The translations under genes and the position numbers were made by a program. Positions 17,432 to 25,939 of a stretch of DNA of 64,000 bases are shown here, in pieces. How positions within the stretch are numbered: the first letter of the stretch is position 1; each line of letters begins with the position of its first letter. Under the pieces are notes generated by a model. The model worked only from the letters and a program-made list of their open reading frames with translations, searched no databases and was not told the origin of the DNA. Origin of the DNA: Clostridium thermarum (GTDB lineage: Bacteria; Bacillota; Clostridia; Clostridiales; Clostridiaceae); assembly GCF_006351925.1 (NCBI RefSeq), contig NZ_CP040924.1, forward strand, positions 304,501 through 368,500. Direction: 5' to 3'.

Positions 17432-17545
17432 GAGTAATTAAGGAAGATTTTTCTCCGCTGCACTACGAAAAATCTTTTATATTTAATAATTTTTAAGGCA
17501 TGCGCCATAGCATGCCTTAAGGTTTTAATATAATTACTCATTAAA
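17432..17545. repeat. Intergenic repeat and terminator after the DUF3298 gene
   Basis: 'taatgagtaattaagg...' at the left and 'taattactcatta' at the right are inverted. The core holds 'gatttttctccgctgcactacgaaaaatc', similar to 30532-30550. Inside is a strong hairpin (TTAAGGCATGC / GCATGCCTTAA, 17493-17520) followed by GGTTTTAAT that probably terminates the upstream gene. Confidence 0.6.
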
Positions 17546-17569
17546 CATTACAATATTTGTATTTCACTG

Positions 17570-18235
17570 TCAGTCCGCCACCATCAAGGTTACCGGTTCC
17601 GTCAAGGACACTTTTATGTCATCTACCAGCATATAGTATATGGTTTCACCCTTTTTTATCACCGTTGTTTCAGTTATTAATATATCATTTAAATAGATGG
17701 TATCAGCCCCTTTAGCCCGAAGTTCGGCGATATTTTTTTCTATCTTCTCAAAGCTTACATAGGCAACCTGAGAATTTGATATATTCTGTGGTGCTAAGGT
17801 TAATATGATTCTATGGCCACCCCTAGATCCGTTGTTTCTATCGGAATCTTCTTGGGTAGGAGCTTCCTCTGACTTAGGTTCTTCCGGTCCAAAGCCTGTG
17901 CTTGGTGCGGCGGCCTCATTTCCCGCCCAATAGTCGCTATTATTGGAGACTTGACTTTCAGAGGCCTTTTTCGCACCAAAGGAACCGGCATTCTTTAGTA
18001 TTACAGGAGCTGAAATAATGATTATTATAAATAAACTGATTTTAAGCAAGCTCTTCATTGAGAAGGCAGTCTTTATAGACTTTACAGTATCTATAAATTT
18101 GTACAGACTATTGTTCTGCTCTATTTCTCCATGGGATTCTATATACTCAAGCATCTTTTCAAACTTTTCCGGTGGAAGGTCTAGACTTGAAGCTCTGTTA
18201 TTTAAGGCATCAGATATTAATTTATCTGTATTCAT
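17570..18235 (-). CDS. Putative anti-sigma factor, single-pass membrane protein
   Basis: 221 residues. The cytoplasmic N terminus (1-55) is helical and carries 'DALNNRASSLDLPPEKFEKMLEYIE'. One TM segment lies at about 60-80 ('LLKISLFIIIIISAPVIL'), followed by a low-complexity Ser/Pro/Glu/Gly-rich linker and a beta-rich extracellular domain (about 140-221). The gene overlaps the upstream ECF sigma gene, which strongly suggests an anti-sigma role although no zinc-binding motif is visible. I chose ATG 18233-18235 because GGAGGTGC lies 5 nt upstream. Start and sigma stop overlap by 14 nt. Confidence 0.65.
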   Translation of the reverse strand: MNTDKLISDALNNRASSLDLPPEKFEKMLEYIESHGEIEQNNSLYKFIDTVKSIKTAFSMKSLLKISLFIIIIISAPVILKNAGSFGAKKASESQVSNNSDYWAGNEAAAPSTGFGPEEPKSEEAPTQEDSDRNNGSRGGHRIILTLAPQNISNSQVAYVSFEKIEKNIAELRAKGADTIYLNDILITETTVIKKGETIYYMLVDDIKVSLTEPVTLMVAD

Positions 18236-18830
18236 TGGAAGCACCTCCTATAGAGCTATCTATTGTATCCAGCTGCTCCTTGCTAAGTACCTTTTCAAGG
18301 TTTTTTCTTGCACGGAAAAGCCGTGTTTTTACTGTTGCTTCGGAGCAATTAATTATATCAGATATTTCTTTTATGGTGAAATTATTATAATAAAAAAGTA
18401 CAAGAACCGCAGCATACTGAGAGGGAAGGGAGTAAATACAGCTTAGTATTTTCTTTTGAATTTCCTTATATTCTGCAACAGCTTCCGGAGTTTTAGCATC
18501 TGTTAAGGAAAAGTCCGGTTTTAACTCTATATATTCATCCAGGGAAGATAAGGGATGTTTCTTAAGCTTTCTTACTGCATCAAGACAAAGATTAACTGTA
18601 ATTTTATAAAGCCATCTTTCAAAGTATTGAGGGTCCTTTAGCTTTTCAAGCTTAAGATATACCTGCAGGAAGGTCTCTTGTACTATATCCTCCGAATGCT
18701 GATAATCCTTTAGTATGAGATAGGCTGTTCCGTATACCTTTTGCTTGTACATTGCAAATAGACTCCTGAAGGCATCTCTATCTTTATTTTGGGCAGCTTT
18801 GATCAGCTCCACGTCTATCAAAGGTTTCAC
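18222..18830 (-). CDS. ECF RNA polymerase sigma factor
   Basis: 202-residue sigma-70 group 4 factor. Region 2 lies at about 20-90 with 'DYQHSEDIVQETFLQVYLKL' and 'FERWLYKITVNLCLDAVRK'. Region 4 lies at about 130-185 with 'LPSQYAAVLVLFYYNNFTIKEISDIINCSEATVKTRLFRARKNL', a typical helix-turn-helix. The downstream overlapping gene is the probable anti-sigma, so the pair should respond to an envelope signal. Its own promoter is not obvious upstream. Confidence 0.92.
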   Translation of the reverse strand: MKPLIDVELIKAAQNKDRDAFRSLFAMYKQKVYGTAYLILKDYQHSEDIVQETFLQVYLKLEKLKDPQYFERWLYKITVNLCLDAVRKLKKHPLSSLDEYIELKPDFSLTDAKTPEAVAEYKEIQKKILSCIYSLPSQYAAVLVLFYYNNFTIKEISDIINCSEATVKTRLFRARKNLEKVLSKEQLDTIDSSIGGASNEYR

Positions 18831-19042
18831 TCTCCTTGTTTAATCCCGCCAAGAATTCCCGTACATATATAAGATGTAGGAAATTCAAATTAGGTTACAT
18901 TTTACAAATACATATCCATTATAAGGAATTTAGATGGGCAAAGTAAAGGCTAAATACAAAAGTTAAGAGACTGTAATTGCCATGTTGCATTTCTGTAAAA
19001 AATGTTATAATTAGAATATATAAATGTAATGGGGCTGGTCTA

Positions 19043-20173
19043 ATGGCAAATTATATCTTATTTAGTATATTGGCGGTTTCAATAGGGTTAAATATAATTT
19101 TAGGGATAAGACTGTTAAGAAGGATAAAAGCACTTAACTCTATTAAACGTGCAGAGAAGCTTCTTTTTCAATTAGGTGATGAGATAATAAAAATAAATAA
19201 TATGGATGAAGTGTTTGACCGGATTCTAAAGACTGCCATCAAGATAATTCCAAATGCTGACAAAGGAAGCTTATTAGTGATGGGAGATGATAATAAATTT
19301 CACTTTCAAAGTGTAGTTGGATATCCGGAGGAGCTTAAGGAATTAGTTCTTGAGCGGGATGAAACTTATTTGCATAAAATCAATGGTTATAAAGAGGCAG
19401 CAATTATTAGGGAGCCTATGCAATTTGACAGAAAGGAATTATTAGAACATAAGGCAAGTTTAGTAGAAAAGCATACAGGAATTATACACTGCACTATCAG
19501 TACTCCAATATTTATTGATGATAAATTAGTGGCAGTGCTGAATATTGATAGTGCTAAAGATAATAGGTACTTCAAGAAATATGACATAAATCTTATGAAC
19601 CATATAAAAAATCAATTACAGCTTTGCCTGAAAAATTCCTATATGAGAGGGGAGCTTATCTATCGCACCAAGTATGATGACTTAACCGGTATTTTCAACC
19701 GTAGATACTTTAATGAAAAATTACTGGAGCAGCTTCAGGAAATTAAGAATGAGCATGAGAGATCCTATCTCGTAGAGATTGATTTAGACGATTTTAAGGG
19801 CATCAATGACTGCTATGGTCATGCCGCCGGTGACAGTGCCCTGATACTGTTTTCAAAGGTTTTAAAAGAATGCCTGACTGATAAACACTTATACGGCAGG
19901 ATGTCCGGAGACGAATTTGTAATATTTTTCAGAAATATTAGTATAGAAGAGGTATATAAGACCTTAGATGAAATTGAGAAAAAGCTAGCTGATAACAGTG
20001 AGAGACTAAGAGTCTTATTCAGTTATGGAGTGACGTCTATTAATATCACTAATGCTGGAAAGATAAATGACATCTATGCCGCTGCGGATATGGAAATGTA
20101 TAAGAATAAAAAAATGAGAAAACTGTGGATAAGCTGTGCAGAGGACAAAAATAATGAAAATAATATCACCTAA
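19043..20173 (+). CDS. GAF-GGDEF diguanylate cyclase
   Basis: 376 residues. A single N-terminal TM lies at about 5-25. The GAF domain spans about 50-205 ('IIPNADKGSLLVMGDDNKF...' to '...IDDKLVAVLNIDS'). The GGDEF domain spans about 215-365, with 'YDDLTGIFNRRYF', 'LDDFKGINDCYGHAAGDSAL' and the active site as 'RMSGDEFVIFF' (SGDEF, normally active). No clear RxxD inhibitory site is visible. It should make cyclic di-GMP on a GAF-sensed cue. I chose ATG 19043, since the TM segment starts there. The ribosome site (GGGG) is modest. The open frame starts 22 codons upstream. Confidence 0.88.
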   Translation: MANYILFSILAVSIGLNIILGIRLLRRIKALNSIKRAEKLLFQLGDEIIKINNMDEVFDRILKTAIKIIPNADKGSLLVMGDDNKFHFQSVVGYPEELKELVLERDETYLHKINGYKEAAIIREPMQFDRKELLEHKASLVEKHTGIIHCTISTPIFIDDKLVAVLNIDSAKDNRYFKKYDINLMNHIKNQLQLCLKNSYMRGELIYRTKYDDLTGIFNRRYFNEKLLEQLQEIKNEHERSYLVEIDLDDFKGINDCYGHAAGDSALILFSKVLKECLTDKHLYGRMSGDEFVIFFRNISIEEVYKTLDEIEKKLADNSERLRVLFSYGVTSINITNAGKINDIYAAADMEMYKNKKMRKLWISCAEDKNNENNIT

Positions 20174-20187
20174 ATCAAAAAAAATCA

Positions 20188-20212
20188 GAAATTCAGCCTT
20201 GTGCTGAATTTC
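20188..20212. terminator. Terminator between the GGDEF and LysM genes
   Basis: Stem GAAATTCAGC / GCTGAATTTC with a 5-nt loop. It lies between two convergent genes and resembles the dispersed 'aattcag' palindromes. Confidence 0.65.
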
Positions 20213-20239
20213 TTCGTTAATTTTTAATTAAGTTAAGTC

Positions 20240-20776
20240 CTATTCCGGGAAGGCTGCTGTAGTAATAAACAGCTCATCTCCAACCATTAACTCTGTTGAT
20301 TCCAGAAAATTATCATACATAATCTTATCAACATAAGTACTTACATCCGTTTCGCTTAAAGTGTTTTTGGCTATACTGTACAGGGTATCCCCCTTTTGTA
20401 TGGTATATATTTCACCGCTTTCGAAGTAGTCTATAGGGATTCGCAAGGTCATACCTACATCAATTACCGAAGCATCAGAAAGATTATTTAGCTTGGCTAT
20501 AGTTTTTACTGCTACCGGTGCCGGACAGCTGTTTATATACTGCCTCGTGATACTATAGAGGGTGTCACCTTCCTGAACCACATGGTAAATAAAAGGTTCT
20601 GGGGTATCAACTTCCGTTGAAGTTACACCAATAGATGTGGACTCTGTATTGATGCCGGGTGTAACCTGTTCTACAGCTTGGTCATCTTTTTTTACCAAAG
20701 AAAGAACCGCATAGATTATAACAAAGGTCACTACCGGAATAGTAAGAGCTAAAATAAGCTTTTTGTTTTTTAACAT
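20240..20776 (-). CDS. Membrane-anchored protein with two LysM domains
   Basis: 178 residues. An N-terminal TM anchor (about 7-28) and a Thr/Glu/Val-rich linker lead to two LysM peptidoglycan-binding domains: 'YHVVQEGDTLYSITRQYI...IDVGMTLRIPI' (about 64-118) and 'YTIQKGDTLYSIAKNTL...LMVGDELFI' (about 125-173). No catalytic domain. It probably binds the cell wall. Confidence 0.9.
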   Translation of the reverse strand: MLKNKKLILALTIPVVTFVIIYAVLSLVKKDDQAVEQVTPGINTESTSIGVTSTEVDTPEPFIYHVVQEGDTLYSITRQYINSCPAPVAVKTIAKLNNLSDASVIDVGMTLRIPIDYFESGEIYTIQKGDTLYSIAKNTLSETDVSTYVDKIMYDNFLESTELMVGDELFITTAAFPE

Positions 20777-20920
20777 TTTTTCACTTCCTTCAACATATTT
20801 TTATTATGAATTATTGCCTTTATATGGAAAAATATTCATTTGTATAAAAAAACTGATTTGTAAAATAAACTAAAATGTATTATAGTAGATATGAATAATT
20901 TGATAATGGGGGTATTAGAA

Positions 20921-21733
20921 TTGGACTTTATAGAAATATTGAAGAGTATTATATTAGGTATAGTACAGGGTATTACAGAGTGGCTTCCGGTTAGCAGTAC
21001 GGGACACCTCATACTGGTGGAAGACTTTATGAGTTTTAAGCTTTCTGATGGCTTTAAGGAAGCATTTTTTGTGGTTATTCAGCTGGGATCTATACTGGCA
21101 GTTATTTTATTGTTTTTTAGAAAGCTGAATCCTTTTGATTCCAGGAAAAGTGCAGAACAAAGAAAGGATACCCTAGTACTTTGGACTAAGATAGCTGTGG
21201 CCACAGTACCTGCCGGCATAATAGGATTTTTGTTTGACGATATGATTGAAGAGGCCCTGTATAATCCAACCACAGTGGCGCTGACCTTGATCGGATACGG
21301 TATAATATTTATAATTATTGAAAATTGGAATCATAAACCTAAGATTAATGAGCTTTCCGAGCTGAGCTATAAAACCGCTATTTGTATAGGTTTGTTTCAA
21401 GTTTTAGCCCTGATTCCCGGAACTTCAAGATCCGGATCTACTATTATAGGAGCTGTATTGTTAGGAACCTCCAGGTACATAGCTGCAGAGTTCTCCTTTT
21501 TCTTGGCACTGCCGATAATGTTAGCAGCAAGCGGATATAAACTGTTAAAGGCAGGTATGGCTTTTAACGCTACAGAATGGGCAGCCTTGGGAGCAGGATC
21601 CCTTGTAGCCTTCTTAGTATCAGTTTTTGCAATTAAGTTCTTAATGGATTATATTAAGAAACATGACTTCAAGGTATTTGGATATTATAGAATAATCCTT
21701 GGAGCTATAGTGCTGGCATATTTTTATCTATAA
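20921..21733 (+). CDS. uppP: Undecaprenyl-diphosphatase
   Basis: 270-residue BacA/UppP membrane phosphatase that recycles undecaprenyl diphosphate, the lipid carrier for cell-wall synthesis, and gives bacitracin resistance when overexpressed. Conserved catalytic motifs: '[15 protein letters not shown]' at about 16-30 and '[16 protein letters not shown]' at about 165-180. Seven to eight TM segments. I chose TTG 20921 because GGGGG lies 8 nt upstream and '[17 protein letters not shown]' is the usual start; an ATG 10 codons upstream has no ribosome site. Confidence 0.95.
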   Translation: MDFIEILKSIILGIVQGITEWLPVSSTGHLILVEDFMSFKLSDGFKEAFFVVIQLGSILAVILLFFRKLNPFDSRKSAEQRKDTLVLWTKIAVATVPAGIIGFLFDDMIEEALYNPTTVALTLIGYGIIFIIIENWNHKPKINELSELSYKTAICIGLFQVLALIPGTSRSGSTIIGAVLLGTSRYIAAEFSFFLALPIMLAASGYKLLKAGMAFNATEWAALGAGSLVAFLVSVFAIKFLMDYIKKHDFKVFGYYRIILGAIVLAYFYL

Positions 21734-21736
21734 TAA

Positions 21737-21780
21737 AAGGTCTGATTATACAGAACGGATTGTATAATCAGACTTTTTTT
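21737..21780 (+). terminator. Terminator of uppP
   Basis: Long stem AAGTCTGATTATACA-type (18 bp, one G-T pair) with an 8-nt loop, followed by T7. Confidence 0.92.
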
Positions 21781-21869
21781 AATAAAAAGCTATTCAAAAA
21801 CAAGAATTTTTGATACAATTAAATTGTCCACAATTGAAGAGTAAAATTTATTATAAAGGTGGTATTGGA

Positions 21870-22523
21870 ATGGAGATAAAGCAAATTTATGAAGAATTTA
21901 TAAGGCACCTCGACAGTGAAGACAAAGAGGCTTCGGTAAATTATATTATGGACAAAGTTGAAAAACAAGAAATATCAGTTGTTGATCTATATGAACAAGT
22001 TCTGGCTCCCGCATTGAACAACATGGTTTGCCGAATAGAGGATAAAAGGCTTTGTATTTGGAAAGAGCATGCAAGGAGTGCTATAGTAAGGACCATAATT
22101 GAGTGCTGCTATCCCTATGTCATGGAAGAAAGAAGAAGACTGAATATTGTAGATAGGGGAGAAAGGGTCGTTATCATTTGTCCTAGTGAAGAATATCATG
22201 AGTTGGGAGCAAGAATGGGAGCAGACTTTTTTATGCTATCAGGCTACGATGCTCTTTTTATAGGAAGTAATACTCCTGAAGAGGATTTTTTACAGGGGGT
22301 AGAAGCTTTGAAACCGGAATATATAGTGATAAGTGTAAGTAATTACTATAATCTGGTTACAGCAAAGAAGCTGGTAAATGCTATAAGGAAGGTTCATTCT
22401 TCTGCTACTATTGTAGCGGCAGGTCTAGCCTTTAAAGATCATAAGGATAATTTCAAAAAAATTGGAGCGGATAAACTCATAGAGAAGTTTACTGACATAC
22501 AGGAACTAAGGAGGAGACAGTAA
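21870..22523 (+). CDS. Cobalamin-binding domain protein (B12 cap plus B12-binding fold)
   Basis: 217 residues. Residues 1-95 form a helical B12-binding-2 cap with 'IWKEHARSAIVRTIIE'. Residues 100-215 form the Rossmann-like B12-binding domain with 'EEYHELGARMGADFFM', the E-x-H-x-x-G form of the DxHxxG motif, followed by 'GSNTPEEDFL', 'ISVSNYYN' and 'VAAGLAF'. It has no DNA-binding or catalytic domain. Its stop is 1 nt from the next gene, an ABC permease, so the two are translationally coupled. I chose ATG 21870 after AAAGGTGGT; 20 codons upstream have no ribosome site. Confidence 0.82.
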   Translation: MEIKQIYEEFIRHLDSEDKEASVNYIMDKVEKQEISVVDLYEQVLAPALNNMVCRIEDKRLCIWKEHARSAIVRTIIECCYPYVMEERRRLNIVDRGERVVIICPSEEYHELGARMGADFFMLSGYDALFIGSNTPEEDFLQGVEALKPEYIVISVSNYYNLVTAKKLVNAIRKVHSSATIVAAGLAFKDHKDNFKKIGADKLIEKFTDIQELRRRQ

Positions 22524-22524
22524 T

Positions 22525-23691
22525 ATGAGGCTGGCATTTAAAATAGCCTGGAGATTTCTAAAATCCAGTAAAGGACAATCTATACTTATTGCCTTGGGTA
22601 TAGCTATAGGGGTTTCGGTACAGGTTTTTATAGGTTCTCTGATACAAGGGCTGCAAAAGAGTTTGGTAAATAAGACAATTGGAAGTTCTTCACATATAAC
22701 AGTACTACCTGAGGGAGAGGTAAAATATATTTCTGATTATGAAAAAATAGAAGAGCTTATAAAGCAAGCGGACAATCGTATTGAAAAAGTATCCTCAGCA
22801 GTTGACGGTTTTGCTTTTATAAAATCTGGAGACAATTCCTATTCGGTTCAAGTGAGGGGCTTTGACTTTGAGGCTGCAGACAAGATTTATTCCATTAACT
22901 CAGCTCTGGTCGAAGGTAAGCTGGCTGAAGAGGAAAATGAGTTGGTTATTGGTAAAGAACTGGCAAAGGCAGGCGAATTGAAGGTTGGAGACAGCATTAC
23001 TTTGGTGACAGCAGCAGGGGAAGTTAAGGAGTTTACTATCTCAGGTATTTTTGACCTAAAGGTAGCAGCACTTAATAAAAGTTGGACAATTATGGACAGG
23101 GCCGCAGCACAAAAACTTCTTGGTCTTGAAGGAAAGGTGACTTCTATCGAGACACAAGTGGCAGAGGATATGGTATTTGATGCTGATGAGGTTGCCTTGT
23201 CCATCGAAAATGCTTTAAATAACAGTAATCTAAAGTTAGAAAACTGGAAGACACAAAACGAGCAGCTTTTAAGCGGTCTCAGCGGACAAAGTGCCTCCAG
23301 TAGTATGATTCAAGTTTTTGTACTGGTGTCTGTGGTACTGGGAATAGCAAGTGTATTAGCAATTTCTGTAGTTCAGAAGTCAAAGCAGATTGGTATATTA
23401 AAGGCTATGGGAATTAAGGATAAGGCCGCCAGCCTGATATTTATCTTCCAAGGCCTAATCTTGGGAATAGCAGGTTCAGTCATGGGGGTAGGCTTAGGGC
23501 TATTACTTTCAGTAAGTTTTACTAAGTTTGCTTTAAATGCTGATGGAACGCCGGTGGTACCATTATTCATAGATTCCAAGTTTATAGCACTATCTGCAGT
23601 TATAGCATTGGCAGCTGCTGTAGTGGCAGCGGTAATTCCGGCAGGAAAGTCCTCAAGACTTAATCCAATGGAGGTAATAAAAAATGGATAG
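22525..23691 (+). CDS. ABC transporter permease, MacB/FtsX type
   Basis: 388 residues. One N-terminal TM (about 17-40) is followed by a large periplasmic-type MacB-PCD domain (about 45-235). Three C-terminal TM segments (about 255-380) include 'VVQKSKQIGILKAMGI', the FtsX coupling helix, and the protein ends '...SSRLNPMEVIKNG'. The family works by mechanotransmission, moving lipoproteins, peptides or antibiotics from the outer membrane leaflet. It is the middle gene of a three-gene operon and overlaps the ATPase by 8 nt. Confidence 0.9.
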   Translation: MRLAFKIAWRFLKSSKGQSILIALGIAIGVSVQVFIGSLIQGLQKSLVNKTIGSSSHITVLPEGEVKYISDYEKIEELIKQADNRIEKVSSAVDGFAFIKSGDNSYSVQVRGFDFEAADKIYSINSALVEGKLAEEENELVIGKELAKAGELKVGDSITLVTAAGEVKEFTISGIFDLKVAALNKSWTIMDRAAAQKLLGLEGKVTSIETQVAEDMVFDADEVALSIENALNNSNLKLENWKTQNEQLLSGLSGQSASSSMIQVFVLVSVVLGIASVLAISVVQKSKQIGILKAMGIKDKAASLIFIFQGLILGIAGSVMGVGLGLLLSVSFTKFALNADGTPVVPLFIDSKFIALSAVIALAAAVVAAVIPAGKSSRLNPMEVIKNG

Positions 23692-24370
23692 TATAATAAG
23701 TTTAAAAAATATAAATAAGTACTATGGTACTGTTGTAAAGAGCCAAGTATTATATGATTTGAATTTGGAAATACAAAGAGAGAGCTTTACCTCTATTATT
23801 GGGCAATCCGGTAGTGGAAAGAGTACCTTGCTTAATATTATGGGAACTCTGGATAAACCAACCACAGGAGAGGTTTATATTAATGGTAAAAGAACAGACA
23901 GCATGAAAAAAAATGAGTTAGCGGAATTGAGAAATGAAACTCTCGGCTTTATATTTCAATTTCATTATCTCCTGCCGGAATTTACTGCATTGGAAAATGT
24001 TCTTATGCCCTACCGCATAAAGAATTACGGCATAACCCAAGAGATAAAGGATAGGGCGGAATACTTACTGGACATAGTTGGCCTTAGTAAAGTGAAAAAC
24101 AATATGGCAAACAATATGTCAGGAGGACAGCAGCAGAGGACAGCCATAGCCAGGGCCTTGATGAATAACCCCAAAATTATTCTGGCAGACGAACCCACAG
24201 GAAATCTGGATTCAGAGTCAACAGAGAATATTTATAATATCCTCAGAGAGATCAATGAAAGATTTAAGACAACCTTTGTAATAATCACTCATGATAGAAG
24301 AATAGCTGAAAAGGCTGACAGAATTATTGAAATTAAGGACGGAAGAATAGGTTTAGATTTAGAAAAATAA
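23684..24370 (+). CDS. ABC transporter ATP-binding protein, MacB/LolD type
   Basis: 228 residues. Walker A 'GQSGSGKST', Q-loop 'FIFQFHYLLPEFTALENVLMP' (the LolD-type Q-loop), signature 'NMSGGQQQRTAIARAL', Walker B 'IILADEPTGNLD', and H-loop 'IITHDRR'. It pairs with the upstream FtsX-type permease. A strong terminator follows. Confidence 0.95.
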   Translation: MDSIISLKNINKYYGTVVKSQVLYDLNLEIQRESFTSIIGQSGSGKSTLLNIMGTLDKPTTGEVYINGKRTDSMKKNELAELRNETLGFIFQFHYLLPEFTALENVLMPYRIKNYGITQEIKDRAEYLLDIVGLSKVKNNMANNMSGGQQQRTAIARALMNNPKIILADEPTGNLDSESTENIYNILREINERFKTTFVIITHDRRIAEKADRIIEIKDGRIGLDLEK

Positions 24371-24378
24371 ACCATATA

Positions 24379-24426
24379 GGGCTTCAAGCTTATCTTGAGA
24401 TCAAAGATAAACTTGGAGCCCTTCCT
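24379..24426. terminator. Terminator of the B12-protein/ABC operon
   Basis: About 18-bp stem GGGCTTCAAGCTTATCTT / AAGATAAACTTGGAGCCC with two mismatches, followed by a T-rich tail. It sits immediately before the convergent hypothetical gene. Confidence 0.85.
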
Positions 24427-24873
24427 TTATACAAGTAGTGCGCCTGAGGTGCCGGAAACAGGAGTTTGACCAGATACAGTAGGAGGTGTTCCTATTGCGG
24501 TTTCTATAAGTAGAACTATATACAAAATAAAAGAAAATATAAGGCTGCCGGTAGTACCTACTATTTTTAACCTATTTGCAAGGGTTGTCTGACCGGGAGC
24601 TATCTGCTGAACCTGAGCTTCTATGTTTGCTGACTTCACCAATAAGAATCCTGCATAAAGACTTATTATTGATGCAACTATTAACAACTTTGCTTCCCTC
24701 TCAATATTAGTAATAATGGAACTGATAAGTAAGAGTCTGGAGGCAAAGGTAGCCAGCTGCCTAAAATACTCAGGTTGCTGGTCGGTGTTGGTTTCATTAT
24801 TGTGGGAATTCTGGGCCTTATTTGGATTTTTGCTACTGGTGCTGCTAACCGTCCTATAACATCGGTTCTGCAT
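24427..24873 (-). CDS. Hypothetical membrane protein
   Basis: 148 residues with an Asn/Ser/Thr-rich N terminus, two hydrophobic segments (about 63-78 and 108-128) and a Gly/Thr/Pro-rich C terminus ('GTPPTVSGQTPVSGTSG'). No recognised family. Ribosome site AGAGGTGATATACC makes the start credible. It ends right at the terminator of the convergent operon. Confidence 0.6.
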   Translation of the reverse strand: MQNRCYRTVSSTSSKNPNKAQNSHNNETNTDQQPEYFRQLATFASRLLLISSIITNIEREAKLLIVASIISLYAGFLLVKSANIEAQVQQIAPGQTTLANRLKIVGTTGSLIFSFILYIVLLIETAIGTPPTVSGQTPVSGTSGALLV

Positions 24874-24948
24874 GGTATATCACCTCTATACTCCATTATA
24901 TTTCCGGTAGTTGCTAATGTTACCGTATATATCAAGGGAGCTTAGTTA

Positions 24949-25797
24949 TTATCTTGCAGAGATCTTTGACGGCGGATAGCCATAATACTTTTTAAAGAGC
25001 TTACTGAAGTAATAGGCATCGTTATAGCCTACACTTTCTGCAGCAGCTTTTACGGAGGAATTGCCACTCTCTAAAAGCTGCTTTGCCTTTTGTAATCTTA
25101 TGTTTATAAGATAGTTAATAGGTGAGTATCCGGTTTCTTCTTTAAAAATCTTTGAGATATACACAGGACTTAAGTAAGTAGTCTTGGCCATTTTATCCAG
25201 AGAAATTTCCTCAGTATATTTCTCATTCATGTAGGCAATGATGGTTCTAACTATAGTGGATTTATCGGAAGAATTAAAGCTTAAGGATTCGGTTTCCTGA
25301 ACTTCCTCATCACAGTAGGTTTCCCTAAGTAAGAGTACCAGTAAATTCATTGAAAGAGACTTTAATATAATATCAAAACCGGGCTCATTCTTAGCCTGTT
25401 CGGTGATTATCTGATGAATACAGCCATCGAACTCCTTACGATACTTTTTTAGATGAACCACAGGGGAGGAATTCTCCTTCAACAGAAAGTTCTTGGGGAG
25501 CCCTTCTATACTAAGATTGTCAAAACCCATGTGCAACTCGCTGACCTGTTCGCCCGGAGTTAAAAATTCTTCATGGTATACTCCCGGGTTAAATATGATA
25601 AAATCTCCTTTTTTAAGCTTATATACGGAATTATTTATAGTATAGTTAGTGGTGCCGGAAAGCACGTAGCTTAACTCAGCATGCTTGTGGCAGTGATAGA
25701 AGGTTTTTATAGAATCTTTATTATTGCACTTTAATGCATACAGAACTTGTGGGTTAAATACCTCTGCATTGGTTCCTATGTTGCACAAAACAATCAC
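24949..25797 (-). CDS. AraC family transcriptional regulator
   Basis: 282 residues. The N-terminal cupin-type sensor domain spans about 15-110 ('YHCHKHAELSYVLSGTTNY', 'LKKGDFIIFNPGVYHEE'). The C-terminal double helix-turn-helix spans about 185-282 ('TYLSPVYISKIFKEETGYSPINYLINIRLQKAKQLLE' and 'VKAAAESVGYNDAYYFSKLFKKYYGYPPSKI'). It is divergent from the ABC exporter pair and is the likely regulator of it and of itself. The start is uncertain: GTG 25797 overlaps a GGGGTG site, and an in-frame TTG three codons later is also possible. Confidence 0.9.
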   Translation of the reverse strand: MIVLCNIGTNAEVFNPQVLYALKCNNKDSIKTFYHCHKHAELSYVLSGTTNYTINNSVYKLKKGDFIIFNPGVYHEEFLTPGEQVSELHMGFDNLSIEGLPKNFLLKENSSPVVHLKKYRKEFDGCIHQIITEQAKNEPGFDIILKSLSMNLLVLLLRETYCDEEVQETESLSFNSSDKSTIVRTIIAYMNEKYTEEISLDKMAKTTYLSPVYISKIFKEETGYSPINYLINIRLQKAKQLLESGNSSVKAAAESVGYNDAYYFSKLFKKYYGYPPSKISAR

Positions 25798-25864
25798 CCC
25801 ATTGTAGAAAAATTAATGCTTATTAAATCTATGATATCTATATAAGAATATACATCAATTAAGT

Positions 25865-25880
25865 AAAAATGTACATTTTT
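25865..25880. promoter_or_regulatory. Perfect palindrome aaaaatgtacattttt, candidate operator
   Basis: 16-nt perfect palindrome in the 140-nt divergent region between the AraC regulator and the ABC exporter genes. A role as a regulator binding site is inferred from its position only. Confidence 0.35.
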
Positions 25881-25939
25881 ATTTCAAGGGATTTAATGGA
25901 TAATTAAGCATGATAAAAAAATAAATTAGGGGGACATCT

